Part shown: one piece after another, positions 45,767 to 54,299 of the stretch | Layout of the letters: every line of letters starts with the position of its first letter | Numbering within the stretch: the first letter of the stretch is position 1 | NCBI GenBank assembly: GCA_023703615.1 | Contig: CP097971.1 | Coordinates: forward strand, 852,315 to 916,314 | DNA from: SAR86 cluster bacterium | GTDB lineage: Bacteria > Pseudomonadota > Gammaproteobacteria > Magnimaribacterales > D2472 | DNA: 64,000 bases | Direction of reading: 5' to 3' | Program-made: the position numbers and the translations under genes | Notes under the pieces: model-generated | The model's database searches: none | Told to the model about the DNA's origin: nothing | What the model saw: the letters and a program-made list of their open reading frames with translations, nothing else

Positions 45767-46651
45767 ATGAAATTAATCAAATCAAGTATTACAGGCTTGG
45801 TATTTTTTCTACTTTTAATTGTTGAATTAACCATAGGATTTTCAAGCCTGACTATTGCAAACATTCCAAGAATGCTTTTGCCAATCAAATCTATAAAAAA
45901 ATCTTTAGCTAAGTTCTCCAATATTATTGGAGATCTAACTGTTATTGGTTTCAAATATATTATGATATTGATTCATGGAAATAAAATTCAGATTATTAAT
46001 AATGAAACTTTAAGTACAAAAGATTGGTATTTAGGAATATCTAATCATCAATCATGGGCAGATATCTTTATCATTCTTGCCTCTGCAAACTATAAAATTC
46101 CTCTTATTAGGTTTTTTATGAAAAAGGAACTCAAATGGGTCCCCTTTGTATATCTTGCAAATAAATGTTTAAACATGCCATTTGTAAATAGACACTCAAA
46201 AGAAGACATTGAAAAAAATCCTGATTTACAATTTCAAGATTATAAAAATACAATTGCAGAATGCAAAAGACTTACAAGAGCCCCTGCTACAATTTTTAGT
46301 TATGCTGAAGGCACAAGAAATACTAAAGAAAAACATGCAATTCAACAGTCACCATATAAAAATCTTTTAAAGCCAAAAATCGGTGGTATTGCAACGGCAT
46401 TATCTGCTGTTACAGAAATAGAATATCTTCTAGATTTTTCATTAATTTATAAATCTGACAAAAGAAATTCTTGGTCTTTTCTTAATGGTGATATGAGAGA
46501 TGTAAAAGTGCTAATTAAAAAATATAAAATTCCAGAAAATCTTAAAAATAAAAATTATTTTTCTGATCAAGAGTATAGAGAAAATTTTAAAAATTGGATC
46601 GAAGAGATTTGGGCTGAAAAAGACTTAAATATCGAAAAGTTAAAATTTTAA
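45767..46651 (+). CDS. PlsC-family acyltransferase, YihG-like
   Basis: Predicted lysophospholipid acyltransferase. The N-terminus has a membrane segment (residues 8-30), then the HxxxxD motif in ISNHQSWADIFI, the glycerophosphate-binding FSYAEGTRNTKEKH, and SPYKNLLKPKIGGIATAL. The last two stretches and 294-residue length match the YihG/LCLAT1 branch rather than PlsC. It follows the dehydrogenase pair after 15 bp and is probably co-transcribed. The 3' end overlaps the convergent rraA-like gene by 12 bp. Confidence 0.88.
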   Translation: MKLIKSSITGLVFFLLLIVELTIGFSSLTIANIPRMLLPIKSIKKSLAKFSNIIGDLTVIGFKYIMILIHGNKIQIINNETLSTKDWYLGISNHQSWADIFIILASANYKIPLIRFFMKKELKWVPFVYLANKCLNMPFVNRHSKEDIEKNPDLQFQDYKNTIAECKRLTRAPATIFSYAEGTRNTKEKHAIQQSPYKNLLKPKIGGIATALSAVTEIEYLLDFSLIYKSDKRNSWSFLNGDMRDVKVLIKKYKIPENLKNKNYFSDQEYRENFKNWIEEIWAEKDLNIEKLKF

Positions 46652-47131
46652 TTCAGAACTACTCACAACCCATCCATTAGCATCAACATAAATCCAATCA
46701 TCAGGATTAATATTTATAGAACCAAAAGTTACAGGAACATTTATAATTCCAACACCTCTACTTTTATCAGTTTTCAATGGAAATGAATTTTTTGCATATA
46801 CACCAATATCGATGTCTTTAATTATTTCAATATCTCGAATATGTCCATTAGTAATAATCCCATTCCATTTATTGTCAAATGCTTGGTTGACTATCTGATC
46901 ACCAACCATAGAACATAACTTCGAGCCTGTATGCTCTATCAATAAAACTTTTCCCTTTCCATTTTCTTTTACAATATCTTTTACAACGCTATTTGAGTGT
47001 TCACATTTTGCAGTGATAATTTGTCCATAAAATTTTTCATTACCGCCATAAGAATTTAAAAATAGGTCCCCTATTTTAAGATCATCGAAAGTATCGCATA
47101 TGTCAGGAACTGTAAAACTCAACATATGCAC
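46640..47131 (-). CDS. rraA: RraA-family protein (RNase E inhibitor type)
   Basis: E. coli RraA binds RNase E and dampens mRNA decay; distant relatives are metal-dependent aldolases. PDICDTFDDLKIGD, FYGQIITAKCEHSNSVVKDIVKENGKGKVLLIE, GDQIVNQAFDNKWNGIITNGHIRD and the end DDWIYVDANGWVVS follow the RraA pattern closely. Length of 163 residues matches E. coli RraA (161). The start may be Met1 or Met3. The RraA call rests on overall resemblance; aldolase activity cannot be excluded. Confidence 0.8.
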   Translation of the reverse strand: MHMLSFTVPDICDTFDDLKIGDLFLNSYGGNEKFYGQIITAKCEHSNSVVKDIVKENGKGKVLLIEHTGSKLCSMVGDQIVNQAFDNKWNGIITNGHIRDIEIIKDIDIGVYAKNSFPLKTDKSRGVGIINVPVTFGSININPDDWIYVDANGWVVSSSELKF

Positions 47132-47197
47132 ATTCTAATTCATTCAAAATTTAAAGTAAGTAATATAGAATAAGATTAAATTTATAATAAAGAAATT

Positions 47198-48352
47198 ATG
47201 GAATCACAAATTTGTAAAATACTTGATATAGAATTCCCATTAGTAGCGTTTAGTCACTGTAGAGATGTTGTAGCAGCTGTTTCAAAAGCCGGTGGTATTG
47301 GTGTTCTTGGTGCAGTTGGGCTTTCACCAGAAAAATTAGAAATTGAGTTAAATTGGATTGATCAACACATTGACGGCAAGCCTTATGGAGTTGATGTTCT
47401 AGTCCCAAATTCATATGTTGGAAAAGGGGAAAATCTTACAAGTAATGATTTGAGATCTATGATACCTCAAGAACATCGCGAATTTCGTGCTGATGTATTA
47501 GAGCAATATGATATTGATGCTAATGATTTGAGAAGCATTAAAGATTCAGAAAAAATAGAACAAAACTCTAATGAAGTTCTTGGAGCTGGACTAGATGGCG
47601 CAAAAGAAGTCTTAGAAGTTGCTTTCTCACATCGCATAAGTCTTGTAGCAAATGCGTTGGGGGTTCCACCAAAATGGATGTTAGAAATGGGCAAACAGAA
47701 TAATGTACCAGTCGCAGCTCTTGTTGGAGCTAAACAACATGCTATTAAACAAGCTGAGGCCGGAGTTGATATTATTGTCGTTTCAGGAACAGAGGGCGGT
47801 GGGCATTGTGGGAGTGTTTCTACAATGGTTCTTGTACCAGAAGTAAGAAGAGCGCTTAAACCCTATGGAAATGTTCCAATACTTGCTGCTGGAGGAATCT
47901 GTACTGGAGAACAAATGGCAGGCATCATGGCTATGGGTGCTGATGGAGTATGGTGTGCATCTGTTTTTCTTCCAACCACAGAAGCTGAGACGTCTGATAA
48001 CATAAAGGAAAAATTAGTTGCTGCATCATCAAGTCATACAGTGAGATCAAAAAGTCGAACAGGTAAACATTCAAGGCAACTTTCTTCACCATGGGTTGAA
48101 GCATGGGAGGATAAAAATGCTCCAGAGCCCTTGCCAATGCCACTTCAAACAATGGTTAGTGAGCCTGCTTTAAAAAAGATATCTGATCAGGCAGCCATTG
48201 GTCATGATGGCGCAAAACAACTTGAAACTTATTGGGTTGGTCAAGGTATTGGACTCGTGAATGAGTCAATCTCTGCTGGACAGACTGTTCAAAAGTTTAA
48301 AGAAGAATTCTTAAATTCTTATGAGAGAATTAATGAATTTCTATCAGAGTAA
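47198..48352 (+). CDS. Nitronate monooxygenase-like FMN protein
   Basis: FMN barrel of the 2-nitropropane dioxygenase/nitronate monooxygenase family. VVAAVSKAGGIGVLGAVG at the N-terminus, ALVGAKQHAIKQAEAGVDIIVVSGTEGGGHCG and VPILAAGGICTGEQMAGIMAMGADGVW form the FMN- and phosphate-binding core. At 384 residues it is longer than typical enzymes (320-360), with an insert at about residues 70-135 rich in acidic residues. Physiological role in this genome is unclear: propionate-3-nitronate detoxification is the default expectation, but related proteins act as CoA-ester reductases in steroid catabolism. Confidence 0.78.
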   Translation: MESQICKILDIEFPLVAFSHCRDVVAAVSKAGGIGVLGAVGLSPEKLEIELNWIDQHIDGKPYGVDVLVPNSYVGKGENLTSNDLRSMIPQEHREFRADVLEQYDIDANDLRSIKDSEKIEQNSNEVLGAGLDGAKEVLEVAFSHRISLVANALGVPPKWMLEMGKQNNVPVAALVGAKQHAIKQAEAGVDIIVVSGTEGGGHCGSVSTMVLVPEVRRALKPYGNVPILAAGGICTGEQMAGIMAMGADGVWCASVFLPTTEAETSDNIKEKLVAASSSHTVRSKSRTGKHSRQLSSPWVEAWEDKNAPEPLPMPLQTMVSEPALKKISDQAAIGHDGAKQLETYWVGQGIGLVNESISAGQTVQKFKEEFLNSYERINEFLSE

Positions 48353-48358
48353 AAAAGT

Positions 48359-48739
48359 CTATCCAAACTTGCAAAAAGTAAGCTTATTACCATCAAGATC
48401 TCTAACATAACCTCCATAAAAACCTGTAGCTCTTTGACCAGGAGCACCAGCATCTGTTGCACCTAATGATATAGCTTTTTCATATAAAGTATTCACATCT
48501 TTTTCTGTTTTCATTGTAAAACCTGTCATGCTTCCGTTACCCACAGATGCTTCCTCACCATCATATGGAACAAAGACTGCAAACATAGTGTCATCTCCAG
48601 GAATAGTCCAAAAATAACTTCTTTCGTTTGGCTTGAAACTTTTAACTTCCATTTCACTAAATAATTCGTCATAAAAAATTTTTGCTCTTTCAAGGTCATT
48701 AGTTCCAATGGTTATGTAACTAGCTATTTTTCCTTTCAT
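48359..48739 (-). CDS. VOC (glyoxalase/bleomycin-resistance) family protein
   Basis: Vicinal-oxygen-chelate fold: IASYITIGTNDLERAKIFYDELF at the start, FAVFVPYDGEEASVGNGSMTGFTM in the middle and GFYGGYVRDLDGNKLTF at the end. At 126 residues it is a single-domain member. Metal ligands are not fully clear. It starts inside the msrAB stop (ATGA), so it belongs to the GST-msrAB-VOC run, which looks like a small detoxification or oxidative-stress unit. Confidence 0.85.
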   Translation of the reverse strand: MKGKIASYITIGTNDLERAKIFYDELFSEMEVKSFKPNERSYFWTIPGDDTMFAVFVPYDGEEASVGNGSMTGFTMKTEKDVNTLYEKAISLGATDAGAPGQRATGFYGGYVRDLDGNKLTFCKFG

Positions 48740-50019
48740 GCACTCTCCTTTATTTTTACATTAGTAATCTCATCTCTCGTCTTAAATTCAAGAACCGTGG
48801 CATTTATACAATATCTTGGCATTCCATTTGGACCATCATCAAAAACATGTCCTAGATGTATATTCGAGGAAACTGATCTTATTTCAGTCCTTTTCATACC
48901 ATAACTATTATCAGGTAATTCATATACAGACCCCTCAACAGGTTTTGTGAAAGATAACCATCCTGACCTTGAGACAAATCTATTTTTTGTATCAAATAGA
49001 GGTTCTCCGCTTAGTTTGTCTATAAATAAACCATCCGGTGTATTTTTAAAAATTTGATATTCTTTGCAAAAGCGCTCATCAGTTCCTTTGTTAAATGCCA
49101 CGTTATATGCTTCAGAATCTCCTAATTTAAATTTACCTAATAGTTGATAAAAATCTTTTTGATTTATATAGCCTTGATGTGAAAAAACTTCTTTTCCATT
49201 TTCTAGAAAAATTAATGATGGTGTAGCCCAAGTTGGAGATGAAATTTCAAGGCCATGCAATTGATCTGAGGTTCTGTAACTAAGTGGGATGCTTCCTTTA
49301 TAACCACTAGTCACATCATGCTTAAATTTCTCACAATAAGGACAATAATTTTGTGAGTCTAAAACTAAAATTTGCTTTGCAGTAAGGAGATATTCATTAT
49401 CTAAGAAGTTTTTTTCTTTATTATTAAATACAATTCCTGTGGATAGATCAGGACAATAACCATTGGGATTCTTTTTTAAATAGTCCTGATGATATTCTTC
49501 GGCAAGATAGAAATTATCTAAAGGTTCCAGCTTAGTTCTAATTTTTCCATAATCTCCCTCAATCAAAAGTTCTTGGTATTCTGCCATAACTTTCTCTGCG
49601 AGTTCTTTTTGATATTCATTTTGAAAAAGAATTGTTGATCTGTATTGTGTGCCTATATCATTGCCTTGCCTATTCAGTTGAGTCGGGTCATGAGTTTCAA
49701 AAAAGTGTTTTAAAATATTTTCAAGGGAAACAGCATTACTGTTAAAAGTGATTTTTACAACTTCAACAAAATTATTATCGTTATACTTATTTTTAAACTG
49801 AGTTATTGATCTGTAATTTGGTGAAATGCCATACCCATTTGCATAGCCAGATTCTGCATTAATGACTCCATCCATTAATTCATAACCCTTTTCAGCTCCC
49901 CAAAAGCAACCAGAGCCAAGATATATTGTTTTGACATGTGAGGTTTTGCTTGCATCTAGATATGGAATGGCAAATAAGACTAGTAATAAGTAATTTAAAA
50001 TTTTAGTTTTTAAGTTCAT
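48736..50019 (-). CDS. msrAB: Exported MsrA-thioredoxin-MsrB fusion (methionine sulfoxide reductase)
   Basis: Reduces both S- and R-methionine sulfoxide. An N-terminal signal peptide (about residues 1-23) is followed by MsrA (28-200; catalytic Cys38 in GSGCFWGAE, candidate resolving Cys189 in NGYCPD), a thioredoxin-like middle domain (about 205-300; Cys226-PY-Cys229 and the cis-proline stretch ATPSLIFLENG), and MsrB (about 310-415; Cys404 in PRYCINATV). MsrB lacks the usual zinc cysteine pairs (DKLSGEPLF) and the resolving cysteine of SGCGWPS (here SRSGWLS). Neisseria PilB has the same three activities, but with thioredoxin first; here it lies between. Probably periplasmic. Confidence 0.92.
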   Translation of the reverse strand: MNLKTKILNYLLLVLFAIPYLDASKTSHVKTIYLGSGCFWGAEKGYELMDGVINAESGYANGYGISPNYRSITQFKNKYNDNNFVEVVKITFNSNAVSLENILKHFFETHDPTQLNRQGNDIGTQYRSTILFQNEYQKELAEKVMAEYQELLIEGDYGKIRTKLEPLDNFYLAEEYHQDYLKKNPNGYCPDLSTGIVFNNKEKNFLDNEYLLTAKQILVLDSQNYCPYCEKFKHDVTSGYKGSIPLSYRTSDQLHGLEISSPTWATPSLIFLENGKEVFSHQGYINQKDFYQLLGKFKLGDSEAYNVAFNKGTDERFCKEYQIFKNTPDGLFIDKLSGEPLFDTKNRFVSRSGWLSFTKPVEGSVYELPDNSYGMKRTEIRSVSSNIHLGHVFDDGPNGMPRYCINATVLEFKTRDEITNVKIKESA

Positions 50020-50623
50020 ATTTATAACTCTTACTTTTAATAAAAGCAGGTCTTGAGAATAAATTATCAGACCACCTCTTTATGTTTGGTTTAAATGCTT
50101 GCTCAATACCAAGCGCTTCAGCAAGATTTATTGCATAACTTACACAAATATCTGCCAATGTGAAACGGTTTGAACATAAGTAATCTTTATTATCTAAGGA
50201 TTTTTCAAGAAGTTTCAACCTTGAAACAAACCATCTGCTATATCCTTCAACAGCAGCATCAGCAACTCCTGGCTCTTGAAATTTATATCTAAGAACAACT
50301 GTTTGTGGAAACGTCAATGTAGCATCAGAGTGAAATAACCAATTTAGATATAATGGGTAATCGTCTTCATTTGGTAATACTTGAAGATCAGTTGGGCCGT
50401 ACTTTTCTACTAAATATTGAGAAATTCCAACAGATTCTGTCATTTTAATGTCGCCATCAATCATATATGGAACTGTTCCAAGCATATTAATATCTAAATA
50501 TTCTTTCATAAATACCCTTGGAGGAAATGGCATCATTACTAATTCATAATCTAATCCCATTTCTTCTGCAGTCCATATTGGTCGCATTGCTCTAGAATTT
50601 TCTGTGCCGTATATTTTTATCAT
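50003..50623 (-). CDS. Glutathione S-transferase family protein
   Basis: A 206-residue GST: thioredoxin-like N-terminal half starting IKIYGTENSRAMRPIWTAEEM with a serine near position 10 as the likely catalytic residue, the glutathione-binding TVPYMIDGDIKMTESVGISQYLVEKYG, and the helical C-terminal half with NRFTLADICVSYAINLAEAL. Cytosolic. First gene of the GST-msrAB-VOC run, overlapping msrAB by 17 bp. Substrate unknown. Confidence 0.9.
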   Translation of the reverse strand: MIKIYGTENSRAMRPIWTAEEMGLDYELVMMPFPPRVFMKEYLDINMLGTVPYMIDGDIKMTESVGISQYLVEKYGPTDLQVLPNEDDYPLYLNWLFHSDATLTFPQTVVLRYKFQEPGVADAAVEGYSRWFVSRLKLLEKSLDNKDYLCSNRFTLADICVSYAINLAEALGIEQAFKPNIKRWSDNLFSRPAFIKSKSYKYELKN

Positions 50624-50660
50624 AAATAGAATTACAAATAATTATTTTACAACTAATTAG

Positions 50661-50688
50661 TGGTAATATTACATATATTATATTACCA
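50661..50688. promoter_or_regulatory. Inverted repeat (candidate operator) before the carboxylase cluster
   Basis: Perfect nine-base arms TGGTAATAT (50661-50669) and ATATTACCA (50680-50688) around ten bases; the symmetry extends outward another four bases (ATTA/TAAT) with one mismatch. It lies 26 bp before the carboxyltransferase start in the 91-bp region shared with the divergent GST gene. Spacing and symmetry suit a TetR-family dimer, and a TetR gene lies in the same cluster at 54300. Confidence 0.6.
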
Positions 50689-50714
50689 TTAATATCTAAT
50701 TAAGGCTTATTATT

Positions 50715-52373
50715 ATGAAAAAAGAAAATATTTCTCCAGAAATTAAGACAAATCTAGACACTAAATCAGAACAATATCTCAAAAATAAAGAAGTGATGCT
50801 TGAAAAGCTAAAATTTTTAGATGGTCTTCTTGATTTAGCCGAAATCGGGGGAGGTATTCATCATCATGAACGTTTAGCAAAACGAGGAAAAATGCCAGTT
50901 AGACAAAGAGTCTTGAATGTTCTTGATCAAGACAGTCCTTTTTTAGAAATTCAACCCTTTGCGGCCTATGGAACCAACAATTACAATGTAGGCGGTGGAT
51001 GTGTTTCTGGTGTTGGCATTATTTCTGGAATAGAGTGTGTAATTTTTGCTAATGATCCAACTGTTAAAGCAGGGGCTATGACTGTTTATGTTGGTGAAAA
51101 ATGGAAAAGGGCTAAAGAAATTGCAAGAGAAAATAGAATACCATTTATAAGTTTTGTTGAATCAGCTGGTGGTGATTTAAGCATACCAAACAATAGTGGT
51201 GATTCGCCGCCAATTGCACCAACCCTTCAACAAGGACACTTTGCATCCACAGGTAGATTTTTCTATGAAATGACTGAATTATCAAAATTAAGAATTCCTG
51301 TGATTTCGGTTGTTTTTGGTTCCTCTACAGCTGGTGGAGCATATCAACCAGGAATGTCTGATTACAATATATTTATTAAGGACCAATCAAAAGCTTTTCT
51401 TGCAGGTCCACCTTTAGTGAAAATGGCAACTGGAGAAGAATCAGACGATGAAACACTTGGTGGAGCTCAAATGCACTCTGAGGTTTCTGGACTTTCTGAT
51501 TATTTAGCTGAAGATGAAATGGATGCTTTAAGAATATGTAGAGAGGTTGTATCTCATTTGAACTGGTCAAAAAAAGGTCCTGAACCAAAAATTTTATCTG
51601 AAGAACCAAAATATGATAAAGAAGAGTTATTGGGTATTCTTAGCGAAGATCTAAAATCTGCAGTTGATATAAAAGAAATTATTGCCAGATTTGCTGATGG
51701 TTCAAAATTTGAAGAATTCAAACCTTTATATGGCTCATCTTTGGTGTGTGGTTGGGCTTCAGTTCATGGATATCAGATTGGAATTATTGGTAATAATGGG
51801 CCGATATACCCTGAATCTGCTGAAAAAGGTGCAAGTTTTATTCAATTGTGCAATAAAAGAGATATTCCACTTATATTTCTTCACAATGTAACTGGTTTTC
51901 TGGTAGGTAAAGATTTTGAAAGGCAAGGTATTATTAAAAAAGGCTCTCAGCTTATAAATGCTGTTTCAAATTCAATGGTGCCGCATATAACATTTATTGT
52001 GGGAGCATCTTATGGAGCTGGGACTTATGCAATGTCCGGAAAGGCATTTAATAATAGATTCACATTCCTATGGCCAACAGCCAAAATTGCAGTCATGGGA
52101 CCAGAACAAATGGCAGGAGTAATGTCTATTGTTAGAAAAGCAAAAGCCAAAAGAGACGGTAAAAAGTTTGATGAAAAAGCCGATGAACAACTTAAAGCAA
52201 TGGTAATTGACTACCTTGAAAAATTATCTCATGGACTAGTTGCAAGCAGTATGCTTACTGATGATGGGATCATTGATCCAAGAGATACAAGAGATGTAAT
52301 TGGATTTTGCCTTTCAATTGTTAGTAATAACGTTATTGAAGGAGCAAGAGAATATGGAGTATTTAGATTATGA
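50715..52373 (+). CDS. Acyl-CoA carboxylase, carboxyltransferase (beta) subunit, AtuC/LiuB-like
   Basis: Transfers carboxyl from carboxybiotin to an acyl-CoA. The crotonase-fold halves are clear: KMPVRQRVLNVLDQDSPFLEI, VVFGSSTAGGAYQPGMSDY and AGPPLVKMATGEE in the first half, and GFLVGKDFERQGIIKKG, GASYGAGTYAMSGKAF and MGPEQMAGVM in the second. The TGEE..D..LGGAQMH pattern resembles methylcrotonyl- and geranyl-CoA carboxylase beta chains rather than propionyl-CoA carboxylase. At 552 residues it is slightly longer than Pseudomonas LiuB/AtuC (about 535). It is the first gene of the cluster, and its stop overlaps the alpha subunit as ATGA. Choice of substrate needs an alignment of the acyl pocket. 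Confidence 0.85.
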   Translation: MKKENISPEIKTNLDTKSEQYLKNKEVMLEKLKFLDGLLDLAEIGGGIHHHERLAKRGKMPVRQRVLNVLDQDSPFLEIQPFAAYGTNNYNVGGGCVSGVGIISGIECVIFANDPTVKAGAMTVYVGEKWKRAKEIARENRIPFISFVESAGGDLSIPNNSGDSPPIAPTLQQGHFASTGRFFYEMTELSKLRIPVISVVFGSSTAGGAYQPGMSDYNIFIKDQSKAFLAGPPLVKMATGEESDDETLGGAQMHSEVSGLSDYLAEDEMDALRICREVVSHLNWSKKGPEPKILSEEPKYDKEELLGILSEDLKSAVDIKEIIARFADGSKFEEFKPLYGSSLVCGWASVHGYQIGIIGNNGPIYPESAEKGASFIQLCNKRDIPLIFLHNVTGFLVGKDFERQGIIKKGSQLINAVSNSMVPHITFIVGASYGAGTYAMSGKAFNNRFTFLWPTAKIAVMGPEQMAGVMSIVRKAKAKRDGKKFDEKADEQLKAMVIDYLEKLSHGLVASSMLTDDGIIDPRDTRDVIGFCLSIVSNNVIEGAREYGVFRL

Positions 52374-54292
52374 TATTTAATTCAATACTTATTGCCAATA
52401 GAGGCGAAATTTCATGCAGAATTATTAAAACTGCAAAAGAAATGGGAATAAGATCTATTGCTGTATATGTTGATGCTGACAGGGATTCGCTATTTGTTAA
52501 ACAAGCCGATGAATCAATTAGATTGGAAGATGGAGGATATCTTGATGGAGATCAAATAATTGAAGCTGCTAAAACATCTGGTGCTCAAGCAATTCATCCT
52601 GGGTATGGATTTTTATCAGAAAATGCTTCTTTCGCAAAAAAAGTAAGAAAAGAAAAATTAATTTGGGTTGGTCCCTCCCCGCATGTTATCTCAGTGATGG
52701 GAGATAAATTAAAAGCAAAGGAATTAGCAATTAAAGCTGATGTTCCTACCCTACCAATGACATCAAAGCCTAGCGAAGCAAAAAAAATTGGGTACCCTCT
52801 TCTTATTAAAGCAGCTGCTGGTGGTGGTGGAAAAGGAATGAGGATTGTGAATCAAGAAAGGGATTTAAAGGAATCTATTGTAAGTGCACAAAGAGAAGCT
52901 AAAAGTGGATTCAATGACGAAAGAATCTTTATTGAAAGATATGTAAAAAAATCTAGACATATTGAAATTCAAATTTTAGGTGACTTTAAAGGTAATGTTG
53001 TTCACTTAGGTGAACGAGAATGCTCAATTCAAAGAAGGCATCAAAAAATAATCGAAGAGTCCCCATCTCCAAGAATTTCTGATGAAGTAAGAAATAAAAT
53101 GGGTGAAGCAGCCGTCAAACTTGCAAAAAAAATTAAATATGAATCTGCTGGTACAGTAGAGTTTCTATTTGATGATAAAACCGAAGAGTTTTGGTTTTTA
53201 GAGGTTAATACAAGGCTTCAAGTTGAACATCCAGTAACAGAGGAAGTTACAGGAGTAGATTTGGTATGCGAACAACTTAAAATTGCTAGAGGTGAATCTA
53301 TTGAATTTGATCAAAAAGATATAACTTGGACTGGATCATCTATCGAGGCAAGACTATATGCTGAGGATCCAAATAATGACTTTCTTCCAGAAATAGGGAC
53401 TTTAATCGCTTTCGAAGAAAATAATTCTGCAGAGGCAAGATGGGATACAGGTGTTCAGAAAGGCACTATAGTAGGAACGGATTTTGATCCCATGCTCGCA
53501 AAAATAATTTCGTATGCTCCAAACAGAACTGATGCTGCAGTTAAACTAGCAAAAGCTCTTGAGTCAGCTCATATTGGAGGTGTAAAAACTAATAGAGATT
53601 TTTTAATAAATTGTCTTAAAACTAAGGAATTTTTAGACGGAGATACTACCTCAGATTTTATTGAAAGAGTAAAGCCCAGCAGGAAGCTTGAAATCAATCA
53701 ATCAGAAATAGAGCATGTTTCAGCTATTGCAGCAATGTGGATGCAACAACAAAACAGAAACAATTCGAATACAGCAAAATTTATGCCTTCAGGCTGGACA
53801 AACGGAAGATTACCAAATCAAAAGATAACTTTTGAATTTGAAGCTACTGAATATGATATTGAATATAAACAACAACGAGACAGAAAATTTCTTTTTTCAA
53901 ATAATAAGGAAGCATATATTTATTCATGCGATGAAGATGGAATAGATCTTCTCTTTGATGGCAAGAGACACTATTCCAGAGTTACGGTATCAAAAAATAA
54001 AATATTAGTTCATATGCCGTTTGGTGATGTGATGCTGCAATTGAAGCCGAGATTTAAGATACCAGGTACAGAAGTTACTGCTGGCGGGCTTGTAGCCCCT
54101 ATGCCTGGAAAAGTCATTGATGTAAAAGTGAAAAAAGGTAAAAAAGTAAAGGCTGGCGATACCTTGGTTATTCTTGAAGCAATGAAAATGGAACACTCGA
54201 TTAAAGCTGTCGAAGATGGCACTGTTTCAGAGCTATTAATATCTTTAAATGATCAAGTTGAAAATGGTGCTTTATTGATGGTAGTCAAATAA
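52370..54292 (+). CDS. Acyl-CoA carboxylase, biotin carboxylase plus biotin carrier (alpha) subunit, AtuF/LiuD-like
   Basis: ATP-dependent carboxylation of its own biotin. Biotin carboxylase domain over about residues 1-445: LIANRGEISCRIIKTAKEMG, IHPGYGFLSENA, ATP loop AAAGGGGKGMRIV, HLGERECSIQRRHQKIIEE and LEVNTRLQVEHPVTE. A middle linker of beta type is followed by a C-terminal biotinyl domain (about 570-640) with biotin on Lys606 in EAMKMEHS. Length of 640 residues is within the range for MCC/GCC alpha chains (about 650-665). Obligate partner of the beta subunit directly upstream. Confidence 0.93.
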   Translation: MIFNSILIANRGEISCRIIKTAKEMGIRSIAVYVDADRDSLFVKQADESIRLEDGGYLDGDQIIEAAKTSGAQAIHPGYGFLSENASFAKKVRKEKLIWVGPSPHVISVMGDKLKAKELAIKADVPTLPMTSKPSEAKKIGYPLLIKAAAGGGGKGMRIVNQERDLKESIVSAQREAKSGFNDERIFIERYVKKSRHIEIQILGDFKGNVVHLGERECSIQRRHQKIIEESPSPRISDEVRNKMGEAAVKLAKKIKYESAGTVEFLFDDKTEEFWFLEVNTRLQVEHPVTEEVTGVDLVCEQLKIARGESIEFDQKDITWTGSSIEARLYAEDPNNDFLPEIGTLIAFEENNSAEARWDTGVQKGTIVGTDFDPMLAKIISYAPNRTDAAVKLAKALESAHIGGVKTNRDFLINCLKTKEFLDGDTTSDFIERVKPSRKLEINQSEIEHVSAIAAMWMQQQNRNNSNTAKFMPSGWTNGRLPNQKITFEFEATEYDIEYKQQRDRKFLFSNNKEAYIYSCDEDGIDLLFDGKRHYSRVTVSKNKILVHMPFGDVMLQLKPRFKIPGTEVTAGGLVAPMPGKVIDVKVKKGKKVKAGDTLVILEAMKMEHSIKAVEDGTVSELLISLNDQVENGALLMVVK

Positions 54293-54299
54293 TTAGTTA

